A stretch of 38,236 bases of DNA from Flavobacteriaceae bacterium. GTDB lineage: Bacteria; Bacteroidota; Bacteroidia; Flavobacteriales; Flavobacteriaceae. The translations under genes were made by a program, and so were the position numbers. Shown here piece after piece: positions 17,199-26,198 of the stretch. Below the pieces are notes generated by a model that did no database searches, was not told where the DNA came from, and was given only the letters and a program-made list of their open reading frames with translations. The stretch spans positions 1-38,236 of the forward strand of contig PAAD01000014.1 in the NCBI GenBank assembly GCA_002698745.1, given 5' to 3'. The stretch's first letter is position 1, and every line of letters begins with the position of its first letter.

Positions 17199-18372
17199 GA
17201 CTTAATTCTGCTAAAGGGTTAGATATATTAGTGTTTGTAGTTGTAGTTTGGTTTGCACTTACGCTTAAAACAATGCCAAGTGCCAAAAAGGTCATCCACA
17301 ATGATGTACCACCACTACTAATTAGTGGCAAAGGCTGCCCAGTAACGGGTAGTAGTGCTACAGCTACACCCATATTGATAAAGGCTTGTGTGACTATGGG
17401 CAATCCCATTGCCAAGATAAGTAGCTTACCAAAAAAGCTTTCAGATTTGTTTGCATTGATTAGAATCCGGAACAATAGCAACATAAATATAAACAATAAG
17501 GATATGGCGCCTAGCATCCCGTATTCTTCAGCAATGATGGCATATATAAAATCAGAGGTGCTCTGTGGTAGCGCATTCTTCATCATACTCTTTCCTGCAC
17601 CAATACCTAAATAACCACCAACCGCTACTGCTGCTTTGGCGCGTTCAATTTGATAGTCGTTATTGTCATCCCCTTGATTACTAAAACTCTCCACACGGCT
17701 CATCCACGTATCTACTCGATTTGGAAAAGCGTCTGGATAGGCTTTTGCAACAAGAATAAAGAGTGTCAAGGAAAGAATCGCAGCTCCCAGCAACGCAGTC
17801 AAATATTTTAAAGGATAGCCGCCTAAAAAAGCTACAACAGTCACCATAAATAATATCAATAGTGAGGTAGAGAGATTCGCAGGTAAAATCAATCCAACAA
17901 CCAACAATACTGGAATCCAAAAAGGAAAAAAACTTTCAGCAAATCCAATTTTTTCTTCCTTTTTATTAGCAAAATAATCTGCTGCATAAGCCAACAATAC
18001 CACCATGGCTAAGGAGGAAGTCTGGAACGACATCCCAATAACTGGAATGTTAAGCCAACGACTTGCATTGGCACCGTCTATGGTAGTGCCTTGAAAGGCA
18101 GTGAGCAGCAACAAAACAACTACTACGGGAATACCCAATTTAGCCAAGCCAGAAAAATATTTAAATGGAATAAGGTGAACAGCATACATAATCACCCAGC
18201 CCACACAAACAATAGCAACGTGCTTTAATAAATATCCAAATACAGAACCAGAGCCCACCACATAAACCAAGTTTGAACTTGCACTATATACAGGAAGAAA
18301 GGAAAAAATAGATAGCAAAACCACTAATCCCCAAATAGATTTATCTCCCAATAAGTATTGACTGATTTTCAC
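17188..18372 (-). CDS. ftsW: SEDS peptidoglycan polymerase FtsW
   Basis: A polytopic inner-membrane glycosyltransferase of the SEDS family that polymerises lipid II at the septum with its partner penicillin-binding protein FtsI, encoded in the same cluster. The 394-aa sequence has about ten hydrophobic segments, the conserved GIGAGKSMMKNALPQSTSDF loop region followed by AIIAEEYGMLG, and the C-terminal PVTGQPLPLISSGGTS motif. It starts 2 bp after the murD stop. Position between murD and murG supports FtsW rather than RodA. Confidence 0.96.
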   Translation of the reverse strand: MKISQYLLGDKSIWGLVVLLSIFSFLPVYSASSNLVYVVGSGSVFGYLLKHVAIVCVGWVIMYAVHLIPFKYFSGLAKLGIPVVVVLLLLTAFQGTTIDGANASRWLNIPVIGMSFQTSSLAMVVLLAYAADYFANKKEEKIGFAESFFPFWIPVLLVVGLILPANLSTSLLILFMVTVVAFLGGYPLKYLTALLGAAILSLTLFILVAKAYPDAFPNRVDTWMSRVESFSNQGDDNNDYQIERAKAAVAVGGYLGIGAGKSMMKNALPQSTSDFIYAIIAEEYGMLGAISLLFIFMLLLFRILINANKSESFFGKLLILAMGLPIVTQAFINMGVAVALLPVTGQPLPLISSGGTSLWMTFLALGIVLSVSANQTTTTNTNISNPLAELSHEA

Positions 18373-18374
18373 AT

Positions 18375-19652
18375 TTATAATTTTCTTACTGCGCTTTTAA
18401 ATTGATTTCCTCTGTCCTCATAATTTTTGAATAAGTCAAAGCTTGCACAGGCAGGGGACAACAAGACCGCATCTCCTTGTGCAGACAAGTCGTAGGAGGC
18501 CTTGACAGCATCATTCATATTTCTTACCTCTACAAGTACCTTGACCACAGGCGAGAAAATATCTATTATTTTCTGATTATCCACCCCTAAACAAATAATG
18601 GCTTTTACTTTTTCATGTACCAGTGGCAACAAGCTAGAATAGACATTGCCTTTGTCAACACCTCCTACAATCCAGATTGTAGGTTTGGACATGCTTTCAA
18701 GTGCATAGAAAGTAGCATTGACGTTGGTTGCTTTTGAATCATTGATGTAAGCTACCTTGAGAATATTCACGACATGCTCCAAACGGTGAGCTGCACCTTG
18801 GAAAGTTTGTAGGCTAGCCTGAATATCTTGATTGCTTAATTGAAATAATTGTGCAATGGTAGCGGCAGCCATGGCATTTTTAGCATTGTGACGACCAAGC
18901 AAAAAGGGATTATTAACTTTAAACATAGCGTTTTTATTAGCATTATTATATGGGTGCTGTTGTGATTTAACATTAAATTGTGCGACAGCAGCGTTTATGT
19001 TTTCATCATCTGCCTCATAAAGAAGATGATCTTCTTCTGTTTGGTTTTTGGTTATTTTAAACTTAGTTGCGCAATAGTCTTTAAAAGAGTTATTATAACG
19101 ATCCAAATGGTCTGGACTTAGATTTGTTATAACCGCAATATGTGGGTGGAATTTCTTAATGTGCTCAAGTTGAAAGCTACTTATTTCCAATACGTAAACG
19201 TCATGTTTATCTTGCAAAAGTGCTTGGGCAAAACTGTTGCCAATATTTCCAGCCAAACCAGTGTCAATACCACCATCTGAAAGCAAATGATACGTGAGCA
19301 TAGCCGTAGTTGTTTTGCCATTACTACCAGTGATACCAATTAGGGTAGCATCTGTGTAATTGCTTGCAAATTCAATTTCAGAAACTATTGATATTTCAGC
19401 TGCCTCAATACTTTTAATCACAGCAACTGTATTGGGAATTCCTGGGCTTTTAACCACAAGTTCAGCTTTGAGAATTTCATTCATGGTGTGACCACCTTCC
19501 TCATAGCGCACGCCAATGGCTTCAAACTCTTTCTTGGCAGAGGAAGTTAATATGCCAGCATCAGAAACAAAAACATCCCAGTTGTTGTGTTTCGCCAAGG
19601 CTGCAGCCCCAATTCCACTCTCTCCACCACCAAGCACCACTAACTTCTTCAT
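18375..19652 (-). CDS. murD: UDP-N-acetylmuramoylalanine--D-glutamate ligase
   Basis: Adds D-Glu to UDP-MurNAc-L-Ala. The 425-aa Mur ligase has an N-terminal dinucleotide-like fold (LVVLGGGESGIGAAALA), the ATP loop GITGSNGKTTTAMLTYHLL near residue 110, the NLSPDHLDRYNN motif, HNAKNAMAAATIAQ and the C-terminal NDSKATN and LLSPACASFDLFKNYEDRG blocks that are specific to MurD. The ATG overlaps the mraY stop by one base (TAATG). Confidence 0.97.
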   Translation of the reverse strand: MKKLVVLGGGESGIGAAALAKHNNWDVFVSDAGILTSSAKKEFEAIGVRYEEGGHTMNEILKAELVVKSPGIPNTVAVIKSIEAAEISIVSEIEFASNYTDATLIGITGSNGKTTTAMLTYHLLSDGGIDTGLAGNIGNSFAQALLQDKHDVYVLEISSFQLEHIKKFHPHIAVITNLSPDHLDRYNNSFKDYCATKFKITKNQTEEDHLLYEADDENINAAVAQFNVKSQQHPYNNANKNAMFKVNNPFLLGRHNAKNAMAAATIAQLFQLSNQDIQASLQTFQGAAHRLEHVVNILKVAYINDSKATNVNATFYALESMSKPTIWIVGGVDKGNVYSSLLPLVHEKVKAIICLGVDNQKIIDIFSPVVKVLVEVRNMNDAVKASYDLSAQGDAVLLSPACASFDLFKNYEDRGNQFKSAVRKL

Positions 19653-20848
19653 TATCTAATTTTAAGAGTTACAAGGCTAATAATGGCCAACATAATGGCA
19701 ATAATCCAGAAACGACTCACGATTTTACTTTCGTGATATCCTAGTTTTTGATAATGGTGATGTAGCGGAGCCATTTTTAAAATTCGCTTTCCAACACCTA
19801 GCCTTTTTTTGGTGTATTTGAAATAAGATACTTGAAGTATCACAGATAGATTTTCAATCAAAAAGACCCCGCACAAGACAGGAATAAGCAACTCTTTACG
19901 AACAATAAATGCCAATACAGCGATAACACCGCCTATTGTTAAGCTGCCGGTATCGCCCATAAATACTTGAGCAGGGAACGCGTTGTACCACAAAAATCCA
20001 ACGAGCGATCCCACAAAAGCTGCTACAAATACCACAACCTCACTTACATCTGGAATGTACATCACGTTTAGGTAGTTGGAAAAAATAATATTCCCCGAAA
20101 CCCAAGCAAAAAGCCCAAGGGTGAGCACTGCTATAGAAGCTGTACCGGCTGCAAGACCATCTATACCATCCGTAAGGTTTGCGCCGTTAGACACAGCAGT
20201 AACAATAAAGATTACAGCTGGAATAAAAATCAGCCAAGCGTATTCTTTTGCACCATCACCTGCCCATGAAATAACATCACTATAGTCAAACTCGTTATTT
20301 TTTAATAGAGGAATGGTTGTTTTTATAGACTTTTCTTCTTGCAAAAAGCTTTCATCATTAAGGGATTGTTGCTTAATGGTTACAGCAGGATGGAAGTATA
20401 AAGTAGCCCCAACAATCATTCCAAGTGTAACCTGTCCAACAATTTTAAAGCGTCCTTTTAAACCTTCTTTATCTTTTCGTTTTATTTTAAGGTAGTCATC
20501 AGCCAAACCAATAATTCCCATCCATAATGTAGTAACTATAAGTAATATGATGTAGATATTATCAAGTCTCGTCAGTAGTAAAACGGGTATAAGAGTACCA
20601 AAAATAATCATCAAGCCACCCATAGTAGGGGTTCCCGCCTTTTCTTTTTGACCTGCTAGTCCTAAGTCGCGAATGCTTTCACCCATTTGATAGTATTGCA
20701 ACATAGTGATGATACGTTTCCCCATTACAGCCGTTACCAATAAAGAAAATATTATTGCTATTGCTGCTCTAAAGGATAGATAGGCGAATAATGATGCTCC
20801 TGGAAACTGATAGGCGCGTTCTAAATAATCAAATAAATAGTACAACAT
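19652..20848 (-). CDS. mraY: phospho-MurNAc-pentapeptide translocase MraY
   Basis: Transfers phospho-MurNAc-pentapeptide to undecaprenyl phosphate, forming lipid I in the inner membrane. The 398-aa polytopic protein contains [11 protein letters not shown], the Asp-rich [31 protein letters not shown] and the histidine motif [13 protein letters not shown] hydrophilic insertion of about 45 residues (near 150-195) lengthens it compared with E. coli MraY (360 aa); I believe this is common in Bacteroidota. The ATG overlaps the murE stop by one base. Confidence 0.97.
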   Translation of the reverse strand: MLYYLFDYLERAYQFPGASLFAYLSFRAAIAIIFSLLVTAVMGKRIITMLQYYQMGESIRDLGLAGQKEKAGTPTMGGLMIIFGTLIPVLLLTRLDNIYIILLIVTTLWMGIIGLADDYLKIKRKDKEGLKGRFKIVGQVTLGMIVGATLYFHPAVTIKQQSLNDESFLQEEKSIKTTIPLLKNNEFDYSDVISWAGDGAKEYAWLIFIPAVIFIVTAVSNGANLTDGIDGLAAGTASIAVLTLGLFAWVSGNIIFSNYLNVMYIPDVSEVVVFVAAFVGSLVGFLWYNAFPAQVFMGDTGSLTIGGVIAVLAFIVRKELLIPVLCGVFLIENLSVILQVSYFKYTKKRLGVGKRILKMAPLHHHYQKLGYHESKIVSRFWIIAIMLAIISLVTLKIR

Positions 20849-22308
20849 TATTTTTTAGATTGAAGGTTTAGTGTTAGCTCTTGCGTATCATCAAAAGGAA
20901 GGCGTTCACCGTTTTGATCTTGATAGGTTTCATGTCCCTTCCCAGCCACTAAAATGATGTCTTTATCATGTGCCATGGTACATGCTGTTTTTATGGCTTG
21001 GGCACGGTTTAAAACGGTTAAATACTTTTGTTTTGATTCAACAGGAACCCCTATGAGCATATCTTTGATGATGTCGTTTGGATCTTCGTTTCGTGAATTA
21101 TCAGATGTGAAAATGGTCAAGTCGCTTTTGGCAACAGCTGCCTTAGCCATAAGTGGTCTTTTGGCTTTATCTCTATTACCTCCACAACCCACAACCGTGA
21201 TTAGCTTTTCGTTGCGTGTGCGCAACATAGTTATAGTGTCCAATACTTGTTTTAATGCATCAGGAGTATGAGCATAATCGACAATGGCAGTGATGTTGCT
21301 ATTGGTATGCACAATTTGAAATCTCCCTGCGGCCCCTTTTAATGTACTTAAGGCAGGCAGAAAATCACTTTGCTCAATACCAAGTAATTCAGTTAATGCA
21401 TAAACACTAATAAAGTTGGATGCATTGAATCCACCAACCAAAGGAGTCCATACTTCATTGTGTTGAAGTTTAAGTAGCATGCCCGAAAAATCTTTTTCCA
21501 AAATTTTTACATTAAAATCAACAAATGACTTTAAACCAAAGAAATATTTAGAAGCTTTCGTGTTTTGCAACATATAACGCCCATTTTTATCATCTGCATT
21601 GGAAAGCGCAAAGGCAGTAGTCCCAAGTTTATCAAAGAATATTTTTTTTGTATCTCGGTACGATTTAAAATCATTATGATAATCCAAGTGATCGTGTGAA
21701 AGATTTGTAAATACACCTCCAGAAAAGTAAAGGTCCACTATTCGATCTTGGTCTATACCATGTGATGATACTTCCATAAAACAATGTGTAACGCCAGCAT
21801 CTGCCATCTCTCTTAAATTCTTGTTTATTGTCAGGGAGTCAGGTGTTGTGTGTGTGCTAGGGACAATTTTTTTAATAATTCTAATCTCGACCGTTGATAA
21901 TAAACCGGTTGCAAAACCCATCTTATCAAAAAGCTGATATGCCATGGTTGCAACTGAAGTTTTTCCATTTGTTCCTGTAATACCAATGAGTTTCAAAGCT
22001 TTGCTTGGTGTGTTGTACCATTGTGAAGCTACTGTTGCCAAGGCTTGGCGTGTGTTTTCACATGACATATAAACAACCTTATCAATCAAAATGTCTGGAA
22101 TATGTTCACACAAAACAGCTACTGCCCCGTTTTCAACGGCATTGTTAATGTACGTGTGTCCATCTTGGTGTATGCCCTTGACTGCTACAAAAAGAGATTG
22201 TTGGGTAACGGATCTAGAATCAAAAGCAATACCGCTAATTTGAATAGCAGTACTTCCCGAGACGGTTTGCAAGGGGACACCAAACAATATGTCTTTTAGC
22301 TGTTTCAT
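20848..22308 (-). CDS. murE: UDP-MurNAc-L-Ala-D-Glu--diaminopimelate ligase
   Basis: Adds the third, usually meso-diaminopimelate, residue to the peptidoglycan stem. The 486-aa enzyme has the MurE N-terminal domain ([19 protein letters not shown]), the P-loop [16 protein letters not shown] near 110, [23 protein letters not shown] and the third-residue specificity motif as [10 protein letters not shown]. coli-type DAP ligases have DNPR; here the Pro is Ser but the Arg that contacts DAP is kept, so DAP specificity is likely. The ATG overlaps the ftsI stop as ATGA. Confidence 0.96.
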   Translation of the reverse strand: MKQLKDILFGVPLQTVSGSTAIQISGIAFDSRSVTQQSLFVAVKGIHQDGHTYINNAVENGAVAVLCEHIPDILIDKVVYMSCENTRQALATVASQWYNTPSKALKLIGITGTNGKTSVATMAYQLFDKMGFATGLLSTVEIRIIKKIVPSTHTTPDSLTINKNLREMADAGVTHCFMEVSSHGIDQDRIVDLYFSGGVFTNLSHDHLDYHNDFKSYRDTKKIFFDKLGTTAFALSNADDKNGRYMLQNTKASKYFFGLKSFVDFNVKILEKDFSGMLLKLQHNEVWTPLVGGFNASNFISVYALTELLGIEQSDFLPALSTLKGAAGRFQIVHTNSNITAIVDYAHTPDALKQVLDTITMLRTRNEKLITVVGCGGNRDKAKRPLMAKAAVAKSDLTIFTSDNSRNEDPNDIIKDMLIGVPVESKQKYLTVLNRAQAIKTACTMAHDKDIILVAGKGHETYQDQNGERLPFDDTQELTLNLQSKK

Positions 22309-24293
22309 GATAAAGTTAGTATTACCTTTTTTGTTTTACTAAGAGTTTCTCCTGGCTGTTGCGATTGCCGCTTTACCTTACCCTTCCCTTGAAGCATTAC
22401 CTCAATGCCTAAGCTTTCAAGGACGGTCAATGCATCCATTGCTGGCCACCCACGCAGATCAGGCATTTTTTCAAGATCATATGCACGAGCAATATCTGTT
22501 TTAGGTGATGTTAATTCAGCAACTTTGTTAAAGTCTAGTGTCGTGTGATGTGGTATATCGTGAATAACGGCTTCGGCAATTAGCTTAACTACTGGTGCAG
22601 CAACTACATTCCCGTAATACCCAATTTTTTTGTTAGGCTTATGCACCACAACTATACAGGAGTAAGTAGGGTTGTGTGCAGGGAAATAGCCTACAAAGCT
22701 AGCAACATACTTAACATCATCTGTTGTATAATCAATTTGACAGGTCCCTGTCTTACCAGCAATGGCTAGCTTTTCATTATATATATTGTGAGCAGTTCCC
22801 CATTTGTTTTTTACGACACCTTCCATAAGATGTTGTAGTTTACCTATTGTTTCTTGCGAGCAAATGGCAGGATTGATTACCTGCTTTGGATAAGATTTGA
22901 CATTTTTACCGTCAAGAGTTTTTACTGCCGAAACAAAGCGCGGCATCAGCAGTTCACCGTTATTAGCAATAGCATTGTAATAGCTCAAAGTTTGAAGCGG
23001 TGTTAACATTACGCCATAGCCAAAAGCCATCCACGGCAGGTCTAAACCATCCCAATCTGCGTCTTTGGGATGAGGTATTTTGGGTTTACCCTCGCCTGAA
23101 ATAGCCACACCTAAAGGTTTATCCAGCCCCATGGCAATGAGCCTGTCTGTGAACTGAGAAGGGTTCTCTTTATAATTTTCATAAATTAGCTTTACAACCC
23201 CAGTGTTGGAGGAGCTTTCAAAAACCCTACTAGCTGGAATAACACCATAGCCACCACGTTTGGAGTCTCTTACGTGATATTTTCCATAAAATGTAAGCTT
23301 TCCTTTTTCGGTATCGACTACGGTCATGGTGTCTATGACCTTGTCTTCAAACGCAGCCATCATGGAAAAAAGCTTAAAAGTAGAGCCAGGTTCATGTGCT
23401 TCTCCAACTGCGTAATTCAATTTTTCATAATACTTATCCCCATCCGTTCTGCCAAGGTTTGCAATAGCTTTTACAGCACCCGTATTGGTTTCCATTACCA
23501 CAACAGTTCCGTGCTCTGCCTCATACTTTTCCAAAGATGCAAGCAAGGCGTGATGAGCAATGTCTTGTAAGTTGGTGTCAATTGTGGACCAAACATCCAA
23601 ACCGTCAATAGGTTCTTGTTGATATTCATTTGTAAGCGGTTTCCACTGTTGTTTGGCAATCCGTTGGCGCAATTGACGCCCAGGCTGACCTCGCAAGGTG
23701 ACGCCATAAGCCCCTTCAAGTCCCACTTTAATAAAAGTACCATCAGGTTTTTTTTGTTCATAGCCCAAGGTGCGTTCAGCGATTTTACCAAGTGGAAGAT
23801 CGCGTACAAATTTGCGTTCGACTATCAAACCACCTCTAATACCACCCAATCGAAACATAGGAAATGACTTGATACGCTGATAGTCATCAAATGGCAAACG
23901 ACGTCCAATTAGCTGATACCTGCTTTTATTTTTACGCGCATTGACCAATAAGTTACGGAAATATTGCTCTGGCTTTTCAAATAACGTCGCAAGGGAATCA
24001 ATCAATGCGTCTAAATTGTTATCAAATACGCGCTGGCTTACAGTAACCGCATCAAAGTGAATGGAATATTTTGAAACGGATGTAGCCAACAGGCTACCGT
24101 CATCAGCATAAATATTCCCTCTCACAGGAACAATTTCAAAATTTTTGATGCTACGCTTTTCTGCCATTTCCCGATACTTATCCCCATAATTGAGCTGTAA
24201 TGACACCAATCGATAACCCACGCTTAGGCCGAGTACAAAAAGTACAAAAACAACCAAGTAGCTACGAGACATTATGTTTTTTTGTTTACTCAT
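22305..24293 (-). CDS. ftsI: septal penicillin-binding protein (FtsI/PBP3) with PASTA domain
   Basis: The class B transpeptidase crosslinks septal peptidoglycan with FtsW. It has an N-terminal membrane anchor (residues 10-28), a PBP dimerisation domain with VRGNIYADDGSLLA, and the transpeptidase domain with S304-TFK (EPGSTFK), SSN at 361-363 and K514-TGT. The last ~60 residues (MPDLRGWPAMDALTVLESLG) form one PASTA domain, absent from E. coli FtsI but usual in this phylum and in Gram-positives. Length is 662 aa. The start overlaps ftsL by 8 bp (ATGAGTAA), and the stop overlaps murE. Confidence 0.96.
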   Translation of the reverse strand: MSKQKNIMSRSYLVVFVLFVLGLSVGYRLVSLQLNYGDKYREMAEKRSIKNFEIVPVRGNIYADDGSLLATSVSKYSIHFDAVTVSQRVFDNNLDALIDSLATLFEKPEQYFRNLLVNARKNKSRYQLIGRRLPFDDYQRIKSFPMFRLGGIRGGLIVERKFVRDLPLGKIAERTLGYEQKKPDGTFIKVGLEGAYGVTLRGQPGRQLRQRIAKQQWKPLTNEYQQEPIDGLDVWSTIDTNLQDIAHHALLASLEKYEAEHGTVVVMETNTGAVKAIANLGRTDGDKYYEKLNYAVGEAHEPGSTFKLFSMMAAFEDKVIDTMTVVDTEKGKLTFYGKYHVRDSKRGGYGVIPASRVFESSSNTGVVKLIYENYKENPSQFTDRLIAMGLDKPLGVAISGEGKPKIPHPKDADWDGLDLPWMAFGYGVMLTPLQTLSYYNAIANNGELLMPRFVSAVKTLDGKNVKSYPKQVINPAICSQETIGKLQHLMEGVVKNKWGTAHNIYNEKLAIAGKTGTCQIDYTTDDVKYVASFVGYFPAHNPTYSCIVVVHKPNKKIGYYGNVVAAPVVKLIAEAVIHDIPHHTTLDFNKVAELTSPKTDIARAYDLEKMPDLRGWPAMDALTVLESLGIEVMLQGKGKVKRQSQQPGETLSKTKKVILTLS

Positions 24294-24603
24294 TCGATTG
24301 AATTATGATTTTAATTGGTGCTTTATCTGGTGGGAAAACACCTCTATTTTTTAAAGTATATGTCAACTGAGTTTTCATCCTTTTGTGCATCACTTTTTCA
24401 CGAACCGAAACAAACTCGCTACGAACGGCTTGTAATTCTTTGTTTGCTTGCCCAATTTGCACCACTTTGTGATCAATTTGATGGGAGGCAGTAATCATCA
24501 GTCCTGCTAGAAAAAAAATAAATAGGATAAATCGCCAATTTTTTGATGCGCCCTCTTGCACCAAAAATGTTCCTTTAAGCAGATTTAAAATTCCTGTTTT
24601 CAT
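24286..24603 (-). CDS. ftsL: FtsL-like divisome protein
   Basis: A 105-aa bitopic protein: a ~30-residue cytoplasmic part, one transmembrane helix (WRFILFIFFLAGLMITA) and a short coiled-coil-prone periplasmic region (VVQIGQANKELQAVRSEF). Sequence conservation is poor in this family, so the call rests on topology, size and position between rsmH and ftsI. In other bacteria FtsL forms a complex with FtsB and FtsQ that activates FtsWI. No ftsB is in this cluster. It overlaps rsmH as ATGA. Confidence 0.85.
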   Translation of the reverse strand: MKTGILNLLKGTFLVQEGASKNWRFILFIFFLAGLMITASHQIDHKVVQIGQANKELQAVRSEFVSVREKVMHKRMKTQLTYTLKNRGVFPPDKAPIKIIIQSNE

Positions 24604-25490
24604 AGGCGTTGGGCTATTCGTAATTTTGCACTTCGTGCTCTATTGTTCTGTTTAATCTCCTCTTGATCGGGAACCACCAAACGACGATATTTTTTAAAAT
24701 ATAATGTGGGGTTTCCAAAGTCATCCTTTTTTGGTTCGCTATCAAAATTTCCGTTTTGAATAAATCTTTTAACCATCCTGTCCTCAAGCGAATGGTAGCT
24801 AATTACACTCAGTCGCCCACCCGATCTTAACACATCCTTAGATTGAGTTAAAAAGGATTGTAAAACTTCTATTTCTTTGTTGACTTCCATTCTTAGAGCC
24901 TGGTAAATTTTGGCCAAAACCTTATGCTCGTTCCCTTTTGGTAGTGCGTATTTCACTACTTCATTGAGTTGCAAGGTTGTTGCGATTTCATCTGGTCGTT
25001 TTTGCACTATGAGTTCGGCAATTTTTTTTGCATTGCGCAGTTCCCCATAAGCAAAAAACAAATCTGCTAATGCTGTTTTACTGTAAGTATTAACGATTTT
25101 TTTTGCCGTGAGTTCCTGATGTTGATTCATACGCATGTCAAGCGGCCCATTAAAACGAATGGAAAAACCACGGCCTGGCGTATCAAACTGATGTGAGGAC
25201 ACGCCCAAATCAGCAAGAATACCATCTACTTTATCTATTTTATAAAATTTCATAAAGCGCTTTAAATAGCTAAAGTTTTGGGGGATGAGGGTAAAACGAC
25301 TGTCGTTTATGGCATTGCGCTGCGCATCTTCATCATGATCAAAAGCAAACAATTTACTTTTGTTATCCATGATATCTAGGATTTCTTGTGAATGACCGCC
25401 GCCGCCAAAAGTTGCGTCTACATAAACTGAAGCAGGATGAATATTTAATCCTGAAACAGAGGCAGCAAGCAATACAGGGCTATGATACAT
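24600..25490 (-). CDS. rsmH: 16S rRNA m4C1402 methyltransferase RsmH (MraW)
   Basis: An S-adenosylmethionine-dependent enzyme that N4-methylates C1402 of 16S rRNA in the ribosomal P site. It is recognised by MYHSPVLL at the start, the SAM loop DATFGGGGHSQEIL, FDHDEDAQRNA, ILADLGVSSHQFDTPGRGFS and the C-terminal ISYHSLEDRMVKRF. The track starts at a GTG (25505), but the ATG at 25490 begins exactly at the conserved MYHxPVLL and overlaps the mraZ end by 11 bp, so I use it. Product length is 296 aa, as expected. Confidence 0.96.
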   Translation of the reverse strand: MYHSPVLLAASVSGLNIHPASVYVDATFGGGGHSQEILDIMDNKSKLFAFDHDEDAQRNAINDSRFTLIPQNFSYLKRFMKFYKIDKVDGILADLGVSSHQFDTPGRGFSIRFNGPLDMRMNQHQELTAKKIVNTYSKTALADLFFAYGELRNAKKIAELIVQKRPDEIATTLQLNEVVKYALPKGNEHKVLAKIYQALRMEVNKEIEVLQSFLTQSKDVLRSGGRLSVISYHSLEDRMVKRFIQNGNFDSEPKKDDFGNPTLYFKKYRRLVVPDQEEIKQNNRARSAKLRIAQRL

Positions 25491-25944
25491 TGTCTTGATC
25501 GTCACCCATTACCTCCTCTGCTAAAGCAGCAAAATCAACAGCTGCTTCATCTATTGCTTTTTCATAACAATCTTTATCCCATATTTCTATGATATTGACT
25601 GCAGCAGAAAGCACGACAGCTTTATCTACTTCTGCAAATTTTGCTAAATCACGAGGAATAAGTAGCCTGTCTGTGGCGTCAAGCTCGACAACCTTAACTC
25701 CCGCTGTGAAGCGTCGTATGAAATCATTGTTTTTTTTATTAAACCTATTTAGCTTGTTCACCTTGGCCATCAATGCATTCCATTCCTTTAACGAATACAA
25801 CTCTAGGCAGGGCTGAAAAACAGCACGTTTGATTACGAAAGTTTCTTGGCGGGCTCCAGCCAACTGCTTAGTAAGGGCTCTAGGGATTTTAACCCGTCCT
25901 TTGGGGTCTGCTTTACAATGATATGTTCCAATTAAATGCGACAA
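25480..25944 (-). CDS. mraZ: transcriptional regulator MraZ
   Basis: A 154-aa protein with two SpoVT/AbrB-like swapped-hairpin domains, ADPKGRVKIPRAL (about 12-25) and ELDATDRLLIPRDL (about 90-103). In E. coli and mycoplasmas MraZ binds tandem repeats in its own promoter and controls the dcw operon; matching repeats lie 47-76 bp upstream here. The start codon is TTG: the next upstream in-frame codon but one is a stop, and no in-frame ATG lies before the conserved GTYHCKADPKGR block. First gene of the dcw run. Confidence 0.94.
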   Translation of the reverse strand: MSHLIGTYHCKADPKGRVKIPRALTKQLAGARQETFVIKRAVFQPCLELYSLKEWNALMAKVNKLNRFNKKNNDFIRRFTAGVKVVELDATDRLLIPRDLAKFAEVDKAVVLSAAVNIIEIWDKDCYEKAIDEAAVDFAALAEEVMGDDQDNVS

Positions 25945-25974
25945 AACTTATGGGTTTTACCATTTGGTATAAAT

Positions 25975-25982
25975 CAAAATTA
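25975..25982 (-). promoter_or_regulatory. candidate -7 box (TAATTTTG) of the dcw operon
   Basis: TAATTTTG on the minus strand matches the Bacteroidota TAnnTTTG consensus and lies 30 bp before the mraZ start codon, directly downstream of the MraZ repeats. No good TTTG sits at the -33 position, which falls inside the repeats; bound MraZ would therefore cover the promoter. Confidence 0.5.
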
Positions 25983-25990
25983 CATATAAT

Positions 25991-26020
25991 TTCCCACATT
26001 TTACCACATTTTACCACTTT
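25991..26020 (-). promoter_or_regulatory. MraZ operator: three 10-bp direct repeats
   Basis: Read on the minus strand this is three contiguous decamers, AAAGTGGTAA, AATGTGGTAA and AATGTGGGAA, each with a GTGG core at exactly 10-bp spacing. MraZ boxes known from E. coli (TGGGA repeats) and mollicutes (GTG-containing repeats) have the same number and helical period. The array sits immediately upstream of the TAATTTTG box, consistent with autorepression of the dcw operon. Confidence 0.75.
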
Positions 26021-26153
26021 GTTAATAAATTATACAACTATGCAATAAGCAGTGACTAATTCACTTAAAATCAAGTTATTAAAAGAAATATACTTTCTAA
26101 AAATTAAATAAATTTAAGAAAGAGACATTTTGTAAACAGGTAAAATAATGACA

Positions 26154-26182
26154 TTTGCATGGGGTTTATTTGACTATATTTG
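26154..26182 (+). promoter_or_regulatory. Bacteroidota-type promoter of the hydrolase-engB pair
   Basis: TTTG at 26154-26157 and TATATTTG at 26175-26182 are separated by 17 bp, a good match to TTTG-N(17-23)-TAnnTTTG. The ATG of the alpha/beta hydrolase follows 16 bp after the box, so the leader would be only about 10 nt with no Shine-Dalgarno, which is tolerated in this phylum. Confidence 0.65.
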
Positions 26183-26198
26183 TATCTGATTTGATAAA

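Noticed and set aside
25948-25966. 16-codon leader peptide upstream of mraZ as a gene
   Set aside because: It is short and out of frame, has no ribosome-binding site, and there is no evidence of an attenuator structure. It is mentioned only as a possible influence on mraZ initiation.
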